Assembly (NCBI GenBank): GCA_002412715.1
Contig: DHVP01000048.1
Coordinates: forward strand, 239,687-274,548
Source: Deltaproteobacteria bacterium UBA5205
GTDB taxonomy: Bacteria > Desulfobacterota > Syntrophorhabdia > Syntrophorhabdales > Syntrophorhabdaceae
Reading direction: 5' to 3'
DNA length: 34,862 bases
Shown here in pieces: positions 1-8,042 of this stretch; position 1 is the first letter of the stretch; each line of letters opens with the position of its first letter. The position numbers and the translations under genes were made by a program. The notes beneath the pieces are model-generated. The model had not been told where the DNA came from. It saw only the letters and a program-made list of their open reading frames with translations, and ran no database searches.

Positions 1-146
1 GCCGGTTTTGCTTTTGCGGGAGCTGCTTTTGCGGGAGCTGCTTTTGCCGGAGCTGCTTTCTTCGCCGGTGCCTTTACCGGTTTCTTTGTTTCTGCCTTTG
101 TAGCGGTCGCCGCCTTACTTTTTCTAGTGGAGCATTTTGTCGCCAT
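1..146 (-). CDS. Lys/Ala/Pro-rich repeat protein, N-terminal part (cut by window edge)
   Basis: The 48 visible residues start MATKCSTRKSKAATATK and run into AAPAK repeats, so the protein is very basic and of low complexity. Tails like this occur in histone H1-like DNA-binding proteins and as N-terminal extensions of DksA/TraR- or HU-type proteins. The folded part lies outside the window, so the family cannot be decided. The ATG is preceded by an AGGGGG ribosome site 4 bases upstream and by a good promoter further up, which supports the start. The tail probably contacts nucleic acid, but that is inferred from composition only. Confidence 0.6.
   Translation of the reverse strand, partial: MATKCSTRKSKAATATKAETKKPVKAPAKKAAPAKAAPAKAAPAKAKP
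10..54 (-). repeat. Three 15-bp tandem repeats coding for AAPAK units
   Basis: The unit gcttttgcgggagct occurs at 10-24 and 25-39 and, with one change, at 40-54. It is in frame within the basic-tail gene. Such arrays vary in copy number by slippage, so the tail length may differ between strains. Confidence 0.8.
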
Positions 147-193
147 GATTCCCCCTCGCTTAGTTTTTTGTAGCGCAAAACTATTTATTTTTT

Positions 194-221
194 ATTGTAT
201 ATCAATTAAACATTCTGTCAA
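194..221 (-). promoter_or_regulatory. Promoter of the Lys/Ala/Pro-rich gene
   Basis: On the minus strand TTGACA (216-221) and TACAAT (194-199) are 16 bp apart in an AT-rich stretch, about 50 bp upstream of the start codon. This is a close match to the sigma70 consensus. Confidence 0.6.
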
Positions 222-255
222 GAAAGAATGTGAAAAAAAAGGTATTTATTTCAAT

Positions 256-1008
256 TTAGTTGCGGCGAAAGAGAGAACGAATCTTATGAACGCTCTCTAC
301 GAATGCTTTAATTAAGAAACTTCTGGCCAGGTAGAGAACAAACGTGAGGACAATGCTTGCGCACAGGAGGATAAAGAACAGGCGGTATTGATGCGAATGC
401 AATGCGGTGCCCTGCATCGTAAGCATCAGCGTTCCCGGCAATCTTGCAAAAATGTTTATAAGGATAAAATCGATTAACCTGATATGGGTAAGCCCCAGAA
501 GATAGCATAAGGAATCTTTTGGAAAACCCGGGATAAGAAAGAGAATAAAAGAAACGTTGAGCCCTTTATGTGTGACAAAAAAATTAAACTTGTCTATGTA
601 AGTTTTTTTGACGACCTTCTCCACAAACCGTAATCCCAGCATTCGCGATATTGCAAACGCAGCCAGAGAACCGACGGTGAGACCGATGGTGGAATAGATC
701 GTACCTAATGTGTTGCCGAAGACGAGGCCTCCGACGAAACCGGTTATCTCTCCGGGTACCGGCGCGAAAACAACTTGAAGAGCTTGAATCGCCATGAAGA
801 CGACCGCGGCAAAAGGACCGAAGGAAAGGATGAAGAGACGCAATTTTTTATAATCGAAAAAGAAACGGTAATAGGTAAATATTTCCTTCCATCCTCCCTC
901 CTGATAGGAATAAAAAATGAGAAAAATGAGGAGGAGTGTAAGCAATGCAAGGATGGAACGCAGCACACGGGAAACTATTTTTGATTTAACGAGTGAAGTT
1001 CTGATCAA
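256..1008 (-). CDS. TVP38/TMEM64 (VTT/DedA-like) membrane protein
   Basis: This 250-residue inner-membrane protein has a hydrophobic segment near residues 17-35 and several more that include the family signatures FAPVPGEITGFVGGLVFG (about 80-100) and a glycine/proline-rich loop (LIPGFPKDSLCYLLGL). These match the VTT (SNARE-associated/DedA-like) fold, whose bacterial members act in membrane homeostasis or lipid/anion transport; the substrate is unknown. The start is a TTG that overlaps the TGA of the upstream PilB-like gene (TTGA). No ATG is available nearby and no strong ribosome site is seen, so coupled translation is likely. The link to the ATPase upstream is positional only. Confidence 0.8.
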   Translation of the reverse strand: MIRTSLVKSKIVSRVLRSILALLTLLLIFLIFYSYQEGGWKEIFTYYRFFFDYKKLRLFILSFGPFAAVVFMAIQALQVVFAPVPGEITGFVGGLVFGNTLGTIYSTIGLTVGSLAAFAISRMLGLRFVEKVVKKTYIDKFNFFVTHKGLNVSFILFLIPGFPKDSLCYLLGLTHIRLIDFILINIFARLPGTLMLTMQGTALHSHQYRLFFILLCASIVLTFVLYLARSFLIKAFVESVHKIRSLFRRN

Positions 1009-3020
1009 TTCTGAACCGCGACCGTCCGCAGAACTTCATCAACGGTTGTAAGCCCTTCAGTGAGAAGAATGAGGCAATATTCCTTGAGCGCCTTCATGCC
1101 GCTCCTGACCGCCGCGTCCCTGATTGCCAGGGTATCCGCGCCTTCTGCGATAAGGTGCCTGAGTTCCTCGTTGATCATGAGGACCTCATAAACCCCGACC
1201 CTTCCCTTATATCCCGTCCCCGAGCATACATCGCACCCTTTTCCCTTGTGGAGAATCGTGTCCTCGCTGAGACCCAGGTATTTCAGGATCGTGGGGTCGG
1301 GCGTGTAGGATTCCTTGCACTTTCCGCAAATCCTCCGGACGAGACGCTGGGCTACGATGCCGATGACGGAGGTGGAGATAAGAAAAGGCTCAATGCCCAT
1401 TTCGGTGAGCCGCATGAATGTGCTGGGAGCATCATTCGCGTGAAGGGTGGTGAAGACAAGATGGCCTGTAAGCGCCGCCTCGACGGCGATCTTCGCGGTC
1501 TCCGTGTCCCTTGTTTCACCGACGAGAATTATGTCAGGGTCCTGCCTTAAGAATGCCCTGAGCACGCGTGCAAAGTCGAGTCCGATGTCGGAGTTCACCT
1601 GCACCTGGTTGACACCTTCAAGATCGTATTCGACAGGGTCTTCCACGGTAGAAATGTTGACGCCGATATCGTTGATCTCGGCGAGAGAACTATAAAGTGT
1701 GGTGCTTTTCCCCGATCCCGTCGGACCGGTCACGTATATGATACCGTAAGGCTTCTTGATCATGTCACGCACGAGATCGAGAACCGGCACGTGCGAAATG
1801 AGCTTGTCTAGGCCCATCGTTGTGTTGGTCTTGTCGAGGATCCTGGTACAGATCTTTTCGCCGAATTTCGTGGGGACGGTGGACACACGAAAGTCGACCG
1901 ACTTGCTGCCGAGCTTGATGGTGATCCTACCATCCTGGGGAAGTCTGCGCTCCGTTATGTCCAGTTTTGAAATGATCTTGACCCTGCTGATCAGCGGCAG
2001 CTGCACCTTTTTCGGGAGCATCATCTCCTCGCGGAGAATGCCGTCAATGCGATATCTCACACGCAGTCCCCGTTCCATCGGCTCGATATGTATATCGCTG
2101 GCCCCCTTCTTCAGGGCCATGGCAATGATGTTATTGGTAAGTCGGATTATCGGAGCGCCCTCGGCTTCGCGGGCCAGATCGGTGATGCCCGAATCATCTT
2201 CCTGGCCATCATCGAACTCGACGTCTTTCATGATGTCTGATTGGATGTGGTCCATGGAATCGAGAAAATCATCGAGGTTGACCTCGGGCTTCTCTTCGAC
2301 AAGCGGTTTGGTAATGCTCTTGTACTCACCCTCCATGAACTGTTTGAAGTCGTCATCGGTGACGATGACCTGATCGATGGCCACACTTTTCGTAAACTTC
2401 GCCTTTATGAGTTTGCGCGCCTCATCGAGGGCGAGAATGTCCTGGGGGTTCACCATGGCAAGCGTCAGGCTTCCGTTGCCGTATGAGGTGGCCAGCATCT
2501 TGTACTTAACGGCAATCGGCTCCGGTATGACGGTGATGAAATCGGGGTCGAGCCTGAGCGTCTGCATGGAAACGACACCCATCGTCTTTTGCGTGTTCAT
2601 CTCCTCGATCCGCTCCGCCACTATCTTATTGATGGAGATGGATATGCTGGGATGTTCGAGCAACAGGCCGTCAAAGTCCTTTTTTTCGAGGACGAAAAGT
2701 TCCGTGGCCGCGATGGCGATGACCGTAGCCGAGCGAGGTTTGCCGGTTAAGAGCGCCATCTCGCCGAAGCAGGCCCCCATGCCCAGGGTGGCGATAGTGA
2801 GGTCGACGCCGAGGTTCTGTTCCCGTTTCTTTACTTCAACCTGGCCGTTCTTGATGATAAACATGGCATCGCCGGAAGCCCCTTCGCGAACGATGGCCGT
2901 ATTCGGGGGATAGACCCTTTCCCGTAGTTTCGTTGAAAGTTTTTCCAGATCGCCGTCTTCGAGAGCCCGAAAAAGTTCCGTGTTCTTAAGCGACGAAACC
3001 CTGTCCATTACAGCACTCAT
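1005..3020 (-). CDS. PilB/GspE-type secretion ATPase with N-terminal cyclic-nucleotide-binding domain
   Basis: This 671-residue cytoplasmic ATPase would power type IV pilus extension or type II secretion. Residues about 10-140 form a CRP-like cNMP-binding domain with the phosphate-binding cassette FGEMALLTGKPRSAT (85-99). Residues about 150-260 look like the MshEN/GspE N-terminal domain. The T2SSE ATPase follows, with Walker A GPTGSGKST (432-440), Walker B around ILVGE (498-502) and a four-Cys zinc site (C565, C568, C596, C599). Ordinary PilB and GspE proteins are about 500-570 residues and lack the cNMP module, so this is a fusion. No pilC, pilT or pilin gene is nearby, so pilus versus secretion cannot be settled. 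The ligand could be cAMP or cGMP, or the module may be structural. Confidence 0.9.
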   Translation of the reverse strand: MSAVMDRVSSLKNTELFRALEDGDLEKLSTKLRERVYPPNTAIVREGASGDAMFIIKNGQVEVKKREQNLGVDLTIATLGMGACFGEMALLTGKPRSATVIAIAATELFVLEKKDFDGLLLEHPSISISINKIVAERIEEMNTQKTMGVVSMQTLRLDPDFITVIPEPIAVKYKMLATSYGNGSLTLAMVNPQDILALDEARKLIKAKFTKSVAIDQVIVTDDDFKQFMEGEYKSITKPLVEEKPEVNLDDFLDSMDHIQSDIMKDVEFDDGQEDDSGITDLAREAEGAPIIRLTNNIIAMALKKGASDIHIEPMERGLRVRYRIDGILREEMMLPKKVQLPLISRVKIISKLDITERRLPQDGRITIKLGSKSVDFRVSTVPTKFGEKICTRILDKTNTTMGLDKLISHVPVLDLVRDMIKKPYGIIYVTGPTGSGKSTTLYSSLAEINDIGVNISTVEDPVEYDLEGVNQVQVNSDIGLDFARVLRAFLRQDPDIILVGETRDTETAKIAVEAALTGHLVFTTLHANDAPSTFMRLTEMGIEPFLISTSVIGIVAQRLVRRICGKCKESYTPDPTILKYLGLSEDTILHKGKGCDVCSGTGYKGRVGVYEVLMINEELRHLIAEGADTLAIRDAAVRSGMKALKEYCLILLTEGLTTVDEVLRTVAVQN

Positions 3021-3090
3021 AAAGGCGCCTTCAGGAATCCTGAGCCGCAGTGTTTCATCCGTCCCTGAGCCTCACCGGATATTGAGTTTG

Positions 3091-3113
3091 CCAGGCCGGC
3101 GTGAACGGCCTGG
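3091..3113. repeat. 8-bp perfect inverted repeat upstream of the PilB-like gene
   Basis: CCAGGCCG (3091-3098) and CGGCCTGG (3106-3113) pair across a 7-base loop. It lies between the end of the VWA gene and the PilB-like start. There is no T-run on either side, so a leader hairpin or protein-binding site fits better than a simple terminator. A minus-strand TATAAT sits just upstream of it for the PilB-like gene. Confidence 0.5.
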
Positions 3114-3202
3114 TGAAAATTATAAAGGATATTTTTAAAAATAGTAACAGTTATTTTCGATCGCCGGCGCCGCCTTGCAGACAGGCCGGAGAACGGATTT
3201 TT

Positions 3203-4420
3203 CTATTGATGAAGAAGATTCTTCGTCTTCGATGTCAATGCCTTGATGGCGTCTTTGAGACCGTCTATCGTAAGCTCATACATGGGGAAGAGCTTACCGA
3301 TCGTATCGACGGTGTAATGTCCCCAGAAATTTTTGTGAGTCGGGTTAAGCCATACGGAGTGGGGAAAATGGTCGCGAATTCTCGACAGCCAGTCAAGGCC
3401 GGGTTTCTCGTTGGTTGAAAAATAGTCTATGCAGCCGTTTACCTCGAAAAGCTCCGAATAAGCCATCCGCGCATCGCCGACAAGTATCAGTTTGTAGTTC
3501 TTGTTGTAAAGGGAAAAGAGCTTCTCCGTCGGCACGTTCTTATAGTTCGCCATGTCTTCATAGAGGTCCTGATAGATGCAGTTGTGAAAGAAGTAGTAGC
3601 GGAACTCCTTGAAGTGGTTTGCCTGGGTTGCGGCGGAGAAGAGTTTTTCGCACAATTCCGTGTAGGGCAGCATGGATCCGCCCGTGTCCATGAGGAGAAT
3701 AATGCGTACCGAATTTTCCCGCGACTTGTTGAAGACGAGCTCGATCTCACCGCCTTCCTTTGCCGTCTTGTCGATAGTCTCATCGATGTCGAGCTCTTCC
3801 TCGGAACCCTCGCGCTTGAGTTCGCGCAGCTTCTTGAGGGCCATCTTCGTCTGTCGCACATCGAGGATGATATCGTTGCGATAGTTGCGGAACCTGCGCT
3901 CCGTGGCAACCTTGGAGGCTGACTGCATCCATGACTCTCCTCCGACCCTGATCCCTCCGGGATGATACCCGTAGGCGCCGAAGGGAGATTTACCTCCCGT
4001 GCCAACCCATTTACTCCCGCCGTCATGGCGCTCTTTCTGCTCTTTCAACCGTTCCCTGAACTGACGCATCAGTTCTTCCAGGTCGTGGGTGCGTCTGAAT
4101 TCCTCGAGCTGCCTCTGAAATTCCATTATCTCTTCAGGGCTCATCTTCGGCAATCTGTTGAGCGGATTTTCCAGCCAACCGAGAACCTTGTCGAGGTCGA
4201 CGTTTTCCGTCACGATCCCGCCAAAGAATTCCTGAAAGGCAAGATCGTAAGCATCATAGAATGCCTCGCTCTTCACGAGAAAGGCCCTTCCGATATGATA
4301 GAGATGATTGAGGCTCGACTGAAAATGGCCGTTGTATAATGCCTCCATAAAGGACATCCACTCCTTGATGGATACCGGAACGCCCTTCTTCCGCAAAACG
4401 TAAAAAAAATCGATGAACAT
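3203..4420 (-). CDS. CoxE-like VWA-domain protein, partner of MoxR
   Basis: This 405-residue protein carries a C-terminal von Willebrand A domain whose metal site reads DTGGSM (245-250), as in CoxE-type proteins (PF05762). The N-terminal half is helical and charged, with an EEIMEFQRQLEEF coiled-coil-like stretch. It starts 3 bases after the stop of the MoxR-type ATPase. MoxR + VWA pairs act as chaperones for metalloenzyme maturation or membrane complexes. The client here is not shown by the neighbours; molybdenum hydroxylases exist elsewhere in the window, but a link is only a guess. Confidence 0.85.
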   Translation of the reverse strand: MFIDFFYVLRKKGVPVSIKEWMSFMEALYNGHFQSSLNHLYHIGRAFLVKSEAFYDAYDLAFQEFFGGIVTENVDLDKVLGWLENPLNRLPKMSPEEIMEFQRQLEEFRRTHDLEELMRQFRERLKEQKERHDGGSKWVGTGGKSPFGAYGYHPGGIRVGGESWMQSASKVATERRFRNYRNDIILDVRQTKMALKKLRELKREGSEEELDIDETIDKTAKEGGEIELVFNKSRENSVRIILLMDTGGSMLPYTELCEKLFSAATQANHFKEFRYYFFHNCIYQDLYEDMANYKNVPTEKLFSLYNKNYKLILVGDARMAYSELFEVNGCIDYFSTNEKPGLDWLSRIRDHFPHSVWLNPTHKNFWGHYTVDTIGKLFPMYELTIDGLKDAIKALTSKTKNLLHQ

Positions 4421-4423
4421 TGA

Positions 4424-5275
4424 TTACCTTCTCTTGAAACCGAACCCGCCCTGGTTGGTGGAAATACGCACAAATCTATCAGTGTCCTGTTCGTTTTTCA
4501 GGAGCGTGCCCAGAAAGGGGATCTCGTTATTGATCTTGTCTATCCTGATGCCGCCGAGCGCGAGGGCCTTTATCCAGTCGAGGAGCTCGCTTGTGGATGG
4601 CCTCTTTTTGAGTCCGTCCATTTCCCGTATCCAGTAAAATTTCTTCAATGCCTCTCGAACAAGCTTGTCTTCGATGTCGGGATAATGGACCCTGATGATC
4701 TTCTCCATCATCTCCCCATCGGGGAATTCGATGTAGTAGAAAAGACATCTCCTGAGAAAGGCATCGGGAAGCTCCTTCTCCGAGTTGCTCGTGATTATGA
4801 CGATGGGTCTGTGCTTCGCCGAGACTTCTTCGTCAAGCTCATTGATATGGAAGCTCATCTCGTCAAGTTCATTGAGAAGATCGTTCGGGAATTCGATATC
4901 GGCCTTGTCGATCTCGTCGATAAGCAGGATGACCTGTTCGTCGGTGTTGAAGGCCTGGCCGAGTTTTCCCATCTTGATATACTGTCTGATATCACTGATA
5001 TCCTTGTCTTTGAACCGTGCATCGTTGAGTCTCTGTACGGTATCGTAGACATAAAGTCCATCACGTGCCTTCGTGGTCGACTTTATGTTCCAGATCAAAA
5101 GCTTTTTGTTCAACGCCCGGGCAATGCTGTGGGCAAGAAGTGTTTTCCCCGTTCCCGGCTCCCCTTTAACCACGAGGGGCTTTTTAAGAATTACAGAAAC
5201 GTTTACAATTTCCATAAGTGGTTTGGATGCTATATAGTCGTCGCTGCCGTTATATCCTTGTGAACCGCCTGCCAT
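4424..5275 (-). CDS. MoxR-family AAA+ ATPase
   Basis: This 283-residue AAA+ ATPase has Walker A GEPGTGKT (38-45), Walker B ILLIDE (116-121), sensor-1 (TSNSEKELPDAF) and an arginine-finger-type RRC. Length and motifs fit the MoxR/CoxD group, which remodels or loads cofactors with the help of a VWA partner encoded next door. The ATG has an ideal GGAGG site 7 bases upstream and a consensus promoter at 5314-5342. It forms a two-gene operon with the VWA gene. Confidence 0.9.
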   Translation of the reverse strand: MAGGSQGYNGSDDYIASKPLMEIVNVSVILKKPLVVKGEPGTGKTLLAHSIARALNKKLLIWNIKSTTKARDGLYVYDTVQRLNDARFKDKDISDIRQYIKMGKLGQAFNTDEQVILLIDEIDKADIEFPNDLLNELDEMSFHINELDEEVSAKHRPIVIITSNSEKELPDAFLRRCLFYYIEFPDGEMMEKIIRVHYPDIEDKLVREALKKFYWIREMDGLKKRPSTSELLDWIKALALGGIRIDKINNEIPFLGTLLKNEQDTDRFVRISTNQGGFGFKRR

Positions 5276-5313
5276 AATGGTGCCTCCTTAAGAAAGTGAC
5301 AAAATATCGCTAT

Positions 5314-5342
5314 ATTATAAGGATTACGCCCCCTAATGTCAA
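5314..5342 (-). promoter_or_regulatory. Consensus sigma70 promoter of the moxR-VWA operon
   Basis: Read on the minus strand, TTGACA (5337-5342) and TATAAT (5314-5319) are both perfect and 17 bp apart. The start codon is about 40 bp downstream. Confidence 0.85.
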
Positions 5343-5435
5343 CGCATATGGCGGCATCGACCACTTTGCGCCGAAGGGCCCCAGACAGTCATCCGGGGCA
5401 TGCGCACCTCAAGGTGGCATGGCACAATGTTTTCC

Positions 5436-5464
5436 TTGACAAAGGCGTTTGTTTCCTTTTTAAT
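5436..5464 (+). promoter_or_regulatory. Promoter of the aminotransferase operon
   Basis: TTGACA (5436-5441), a 17-bp spacer and TTTAAT (5459-5464, five of six consensus bases). The expected transcript start is near 5471, which leaves a leader of about 170 nt before the first aminotransferase. Confidence 0.65.
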
Positions 5465-5470
5465 GTTGAT

Positions 5471-5545
5471 ATGACAAGGTTATTCGTATCTTTTTACGAC
5501 TTTTTTTTCTTTAGAAGCCTGCACCCAGGCATAACTTTGCCTTAA
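5471..5545 (+). CDS. Candidate Phe-rich leader peptide
   Basis: This 24-residue ORF begins MTRLFVSFYDFFFF and ends ten bases before the first hairpin. It contains six Phe and one Tyr within residues 5-14, a composition like the pheA and pheST leader peptides of enterobacteria. The weak point is initiation: no ribosome site is visible, and the predicted transcript start falls on the ATG itself, so it would have to be leaderless or use an earlier promoter. The T-rich run could also be chance. Its position in front of mutually exclusive hairpins is what makes it credible. Confidence 0.4.
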   Translation: MTRLFVSFYDFFFFRSLHPGITLP

Positions 5546-5555
5546 GAAAGCAGAG

Positions 5556-5626
5556 AGCCATGGGTGCAAGGAACCCATGGCTTTTTTGTTTGGAGGCCAT
5601 GGGTCAATGAACCCATGGCTTTTTTT
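5556..5626 (+). terminator. Two tandem identical terminator-like hairpins (attenuator candidate)
   Basis: Hairpin 1 pairs AGCCATGGGT (5556-5565) with ACCCATGGCT (5573-5582) and is followed by six T. Hairpin 2 pairs GCCATGGGT (5596-5604) with ACCCATGGC (5611-5619) and is followed by seven T. The right arm of hairpin 1 is also complementary to the left arm of hairpin 2, so a third structure can replace both. The aminotransferase ribosome site follows at once. Confidence 0.75.
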
Positions 5627-5642
5627 ATGGAAAGGAGAACCG

Positions 5643-6833
5643 ATGATCGTTTCCCGACAGATTCAAAAATTGATAGCCGACCAGGAAGGGTGGACACGCA
5701 GGATGTTCGAGGAAGGCCTCAAAATAAAGAAGCTTTACGGCGAAGAGAACGTTTATGATTTCTCCCTCGGCAATCCCGACACGGAACCCCCCCGGGAATT
5801 GCAGAAGATGATCGCCGAGTCATTGCTCAATCCCGCGAAGGGCATGCACCGTTACATGACCAACAGCGGCTATGAGGAGGTGCGCGGGGAGATCGCGGAT
5901 TACCTCGAAGAAACCTATGGTTTGCCGTTCACTGCCTCGCATGTTTTCATGACCAACGGGAGTGCGGGCGGCCTCAACATCCTTCTGAAGAGTATGCTTA
6001 ACAGGGGCGACGAAGTTATAGTTCCGACCCCTTTTTTCTGGGAGTTCAGGAATTATGTCCACAATCACGGCGGTACTCTCAAGACCGTCAAGTCGAAAGA
6101 CGACTTCCAGCTTGACGTGGACAGGGTGGCCGCCGCCATCAGCCGAAAGACACGAGTCGTCCTCCTCAACAGTCCCAACAATCCAACGGGCGCCGTGTAC
6201 TCTCAGCGGAGCATCACGGACCTCACGGCTCTTCTTAATCAGAAGCGCTCCGAAGGGCAGGATATCTACCTTATAGCGGACGACGCTTACCGCAAGATCG
6301 TGTACGACGGCATAACCCTGCCCAACGTTTTCAGCGCCTATGACCTGACCTTCTCCATAACTTCACACTCGAAGGATCTGGCGCTGCCGGGGGAGCGCAT
6401 CGGCTATATTGCCATTTCTCCGCGCATGCCCGATTCCGATCTGCTCGTATCGGGTCTCATGATCACTCAGAGAACGCTCGGTTTCGTCAATGCGCCGGCG
6501 TTGTTTCAACGGATCGTCTCACGGTTTCAGCGGACGTCCGTTGATATCGGGGAATATCAGCGCAAAAGGGACGTGCTCTACGATGCGTTGATGGAGGGCG
6601 GTTTTGAGTGTATAAAGCCGGAAGGAGCCTTCTATATGTTTCCCCGATCACCCATTGCCGATGAACTTCAATTCGTCCGAATGCTGCAGCAGGACGAACG
6701 GATAATGGTCGTACCCGGAAGGGGCTTCGGAAAGAGAGGCTATTTCCGAATCGCTTACTGCGTCCCCATGGAGACGATCCAAAAAAGCACCGAAGGATTT
6801 ATCAGAATCGGAAAACGTTTCATAAAGAGGTGA
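5643..6833 (+). CDS. Class I/II PLP-dependent aminotransferase (first of two paralogs)
   Basis: This 396-residue fold-type I aminotransferase has NSPNNPTG (176-183), DDAYRKI (213-219) and the PLP lysine in SHSKDLALPGERIGY (K244). I chose ATG 5643 because it has GGAG 5 bases upstream and aligns with the start of the paralog. A longer in-frame start at 5577 would lie inside the hairpins. The enzyme should transaminate an amino acid or 2-oxo acid in the cytoplasm, but the substrate is not readable from motifs. The Phe-rich leader hints at an aromatic amino acid. It does not look like LL-diaminopimelate aminotransferase (DapL), although lysine genes are nearby. Confidence 0.9.
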   Translation: MIVSRQIQKLIADQEGWTRRMFEEGLKIKKLYGEENVYDFSLGNPDTEPPRELQKMIAESLLNPAKGMHRYMTNSGYEEVRGEIADYLEETYGLPFTASHVFMTNGSAGGLNILLKSMLNRGDEVIVPTPFFWEFRNYVHNHGGTLKTVKSKDDFQLDVDRVAAAISRKTRVVLLNSPNNPTGAVYSQRSITDLTALLNQKRSEGQDIYLIADDAYRKIVYDGITLPNVFSAYDLTFSITSHSKDLALPGERIGYIAISPRMPDSDLLVSGLMITQRTLGFVNAPALFQRIVSRFQRTSVDIGEYQRKRDVLYDALMEGGFECIKPEGAFYMFPRSPIADELQFVRMLQQDERIMVVPGRGFGKRGYFRIAYCVPMETIQKSTEGFIRIGKRFIKR

Positions 6834-6838
6834 ACAAA

Positions 6839-8023
6839 ATGGGTATCTCAAAAGCCATAAGCAAGTCCATGCGGGACTCCTCCTGGATACGGGCCATGTT
6901 CGAGGAAGGCGAAAAAATGAAGAAGGTGCACGGGGCTGAAAACATACTCGATTTCACACTCGGCAACCCCGTCATGGAGCCTCCCGCCCAGCTCAAGGAA
7001 GAGCTCGCGAGGCTCGTAACCTCCGGAACTCCCGGCATGCATCGCTATATGACGAACAGCGGTTACGAGGACGTCCGGGCCGAGATCGCCGAATTCCATC
7101 GTCAGAGAACGGGTCTGCCCTTCACCAAAGACCATATTGTCATGACCGTCGGATCAGCCGGCGGGATGAATGTCATCCTGAAATCTCTCCTCGATCCGGG
7201 CAATGAAGTCATCGTCCTCACCCCCTTCTTCGTGGAATTCAAGTTCTACATCGAGAACCACGGCGGAGTGATGAAGCTCGTCGCAACGACGGATGATTTC
7301 CATCTCGATATCGGCAGGATCGAGGAGGCGATAACGAGAAAGACCAAGGCAATCATCATCAACTCCCCGAACAACCCCACGGGCGTCGTATACAGCGAGA
7401 ACGAATTGAGGGAACTGGCGGCGGTGCTTCACAAACGCAGACAGAAGGGTCAGCGGATATTCCTTCTCTCCGACGAGGCCTACAGAAAGATCCTCTACGA
7501 CGGGATCGTGCTTCCCGACGTATTCAACATATACGAAGACACCCTTTCCGTAACCTCCCATTCGAAGGATCTCGCACTGCCCGGCGAACGCATAGGCTAC
7601 ATAACCGCCTCGCCGCGCATCACAAATCTGAAGCCGCTCATGGATGCCATGATCTTCTCGAACAGGATCCTGGGTTTCATCAACGCCCCGGCCCTCATGC
7701 AGCGCCTTGTGGGAAGGTTTCAGAAGAACAGTGTCGACGTCCTGGACTACCAGAAGAAGAGGGACACACTGTACAATATCCTCATCGAGGCCGGCCTGAG
7801 CGTTGTAAAGCCCATGGGAGCCTTCTACATCTTCCCGAAATCGCCCATTCCCGACGACATCGCCTTCGTCAGGGAACTCCAGAAACACCGCGTCCTGGCA
7901 GTACCCGGCGTCGGCTTCGGCACACCCGGCCATTTCCGTCTTGCCTACTGCATCCCGATGGACGTCATAGAACGGTCGCGGAAATCGTTCCTGGAGCTCG
8001 GATTGAAAGGCAAAAAAGCGTAA
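6839..8023 (+). CDS. Class I/II PLP-dependent aminotransferase (second paralog)
   Basis: This 394-residue protein is collinear with its upstream neighbour and shares long identical blocks (MHRYMTNSGYE, INSPNNPTG, SHSKDLALPGERIGYI with PLP lysine K243). It clearly arose by tandem duplication and then diverged. A GTG at 6830 overlaps the previous stop, but it falls within the AAAGAGG ribosome site. ATG 6839 has that site 8 bases upstream and matches the paralog's N-terminus, so I take it as the start. The pair is co-transcribed, and the paralogs may differ in substrate or act as a heterodimer. Confidence 0.9.
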   Translation: MGISKAISKSMRDSSWIRAMFEEGEKMKKVHGAENILDFTLGNPVMEPPAQLKEELARLVTSGTPGMHRYMTNSGYEDVRAEIAEFHRQRTGLPFTKDHIVMTVGSAGGMNVILKSLLDPGNEVIVLTPFFVEFKFYIENHGGVMKLVATTDDFHLDIGRIEEAITRKTKAIIINSPNNPTGVVYSENELRELAAVLHKRRQKGQRIFLLSDEAYRKILYDGIVLPDVFNIYEDTLSVTSHSKDLALPGERIGYITASPRITNLKPLMDAMIFSNRILGFINAPALMQRLVGRFQKNSVDVLDYQKKRDTLYNILIEAGLSVVKPMGAFYIFPKSPIPDDIAFVRELQKHRVLAVPGVGFGTPGHFRLAYCIPMDVIERSRKSFLELGLKGKKA

Positions 8024-8042
8024 AGGCTATCTCACGCCCTCC

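Larger units (their letters stand above)
5276..5642. other. Intergenic control region between moxR and the aminotransferases
   Basis: This 367-bp stretch separates divergent operons. It holds the moxR promoter (5314-5342, minus), a small inverted repeat CACCT-CA-AGGTG (5405-5416) that could be an operator, the aminotransferase promoter (5436-5464, plus), a Phe-rich mini-ORF (5471-5545) and two tandem hairpins with T-runs (5556-5626). I see no other gene in it. Confidence 0.75.

Noticed and set aside
5577..5642. Extended N-terminus of the first aminotransferase starting at 5577
   Set aside because: The start would be inside hairpin 1, the extra residues do not exist in the paralog, and ATG 5643 has a proper ribosome site.
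5643..8023. Tandem aminotransferases as LL-diaminopimelate aminotransferase (dapL)
   Set aside because: Tempting because dap genes are nearby, but the N-terminal sequence and motifs do not resemble DapL, and they lie in a separate operon with a Phe-rich leader.
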